11,821 nucleotides of DNA from assembly GCA_964361075.1 (NCBI GenBank), contig CAYHZL010000112.1, positions 1 through 11,821 of the forward strand. The letters are read 5' to 3'. The notes beneath the pieces were generated by a model that was not told where the DNA came from, ran no database searches, and worked only from the letters and a program-made list of their open reading frames with translations. Below are positions 11,752 through 11,821 of this stretch, piece by piece; within the stretch, counting starts at the first letter, position 1; each line of letters begins with the position of its first letter. This DNA comes from CAYHZL01 sp964361075 (GTDB lineage: Bacteria > Bacteroidota > Ignavibacteria > UBA10030 > UBA8401). The position numbers and the translations under genes were made by a program.

Positions 11752-11783
11752 TTAGTCGTCCCTTATAAAGTCTTATTTACAAA

Positions 11784-11803
11784 GTGATGCCATGAGTTTG
11801 TTT
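11784..11803 (+). repeat. partial copy of the 11064 repeat arm at the window edge
   Basis: ATGCCATGAGTTTGT at 11787-11801 is identical to 11068-11082 in the same orientation, with the similarity reaching about 20 bases with two mismatches. The rest of this copy, if present, lies beyond the end of the window. Confidence 0.65.
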
Positions 11804-11821
11804 ATCAAGAACGTGAAAATT

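Overview
The window is AT-rich bacterial chromosome with 14 protein genes. Thirteen lie on the minus strand and one (yhcH-like, at the right edge) on the plus strand. No rRNA, tRNA, CRISPR, phage or transposase gene is visible. The AT-rich coding, the mix of genes with clear AAAGGA/AAGGAG ribosome sites and genes with none, the four-helix-bundle 'intervening-sequence' protein, and the dispersed hairpin repeats fit the Bacteroidota/Chlorobiota/Ignavibacteriota side of the tree. That placement is an inference and no marker gene proves it.

Layout, read in the direction of transcription of the minus strand (right to left). (1) 10885-10427: a secreted Ala/Lys/Pro-rich protein with two Cys/His metal-binding-like repeats, followed by an intrinsic terminator. 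(2) 10278-7921: aguB (N-carbamoylputrescine amidase), a four-helix-bundle protein gene, and aguA (agmatine deiminase). aguA and aguB together convert agmatine to putrescine. (3) 7664-5114: an OsmC-like peroxidase, a small lipoprotein and a secreted M28 metallopeptidase, closely spaced. (4) 4978-3476: a CPBP intramembrane protease and a GNAT acetyltransferase starting at GTG three bases after the protease stop. (5) 3109-81: a tight five-gene run of DinB/YfiT-like protein, MOSC protein, SGNH hydrolase, DUF985 cupin and SSAT-like acetyltransferase, the last four overlapping by 1 or 4 bases or separated by one. (6) Plus strand 11302-11751: YhcH/YjgK/YiaL-family protein.

Most individual genes are recognisable housekeeping or accessory enzymes. 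The unusual content is between them. There are five arrays of a degenerate heptanucleotide (about CARTNAW), each touching a start or stop codon. Three copies of a perfect palindrome, TTCGCCGCGGCGAA, each lie in an intergenic gap. Two MITE-like units have perfect 15- and 16-bp inverted ends, and a partial copy of one lies at the right edge. There are also several hairpins and a 16-bp repeat that overlaps a promoter-like sequence. Several genes appear to have had their ends rewritten by these repeats, for example the AguA C-terminus and the MOSC start.

Functional links that can be supported are the AguA/AguB pair, with an SSAT-like acetyltransferase elsewhere in the window that may also touch polyamines, and a plausible thiol/oxidant theme (YfiT/DinB fold, OsmC). 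I found no convincing undescribed defence or biosynthetic system. The repeat families and the double Cys/His protein are the items most worth following up.
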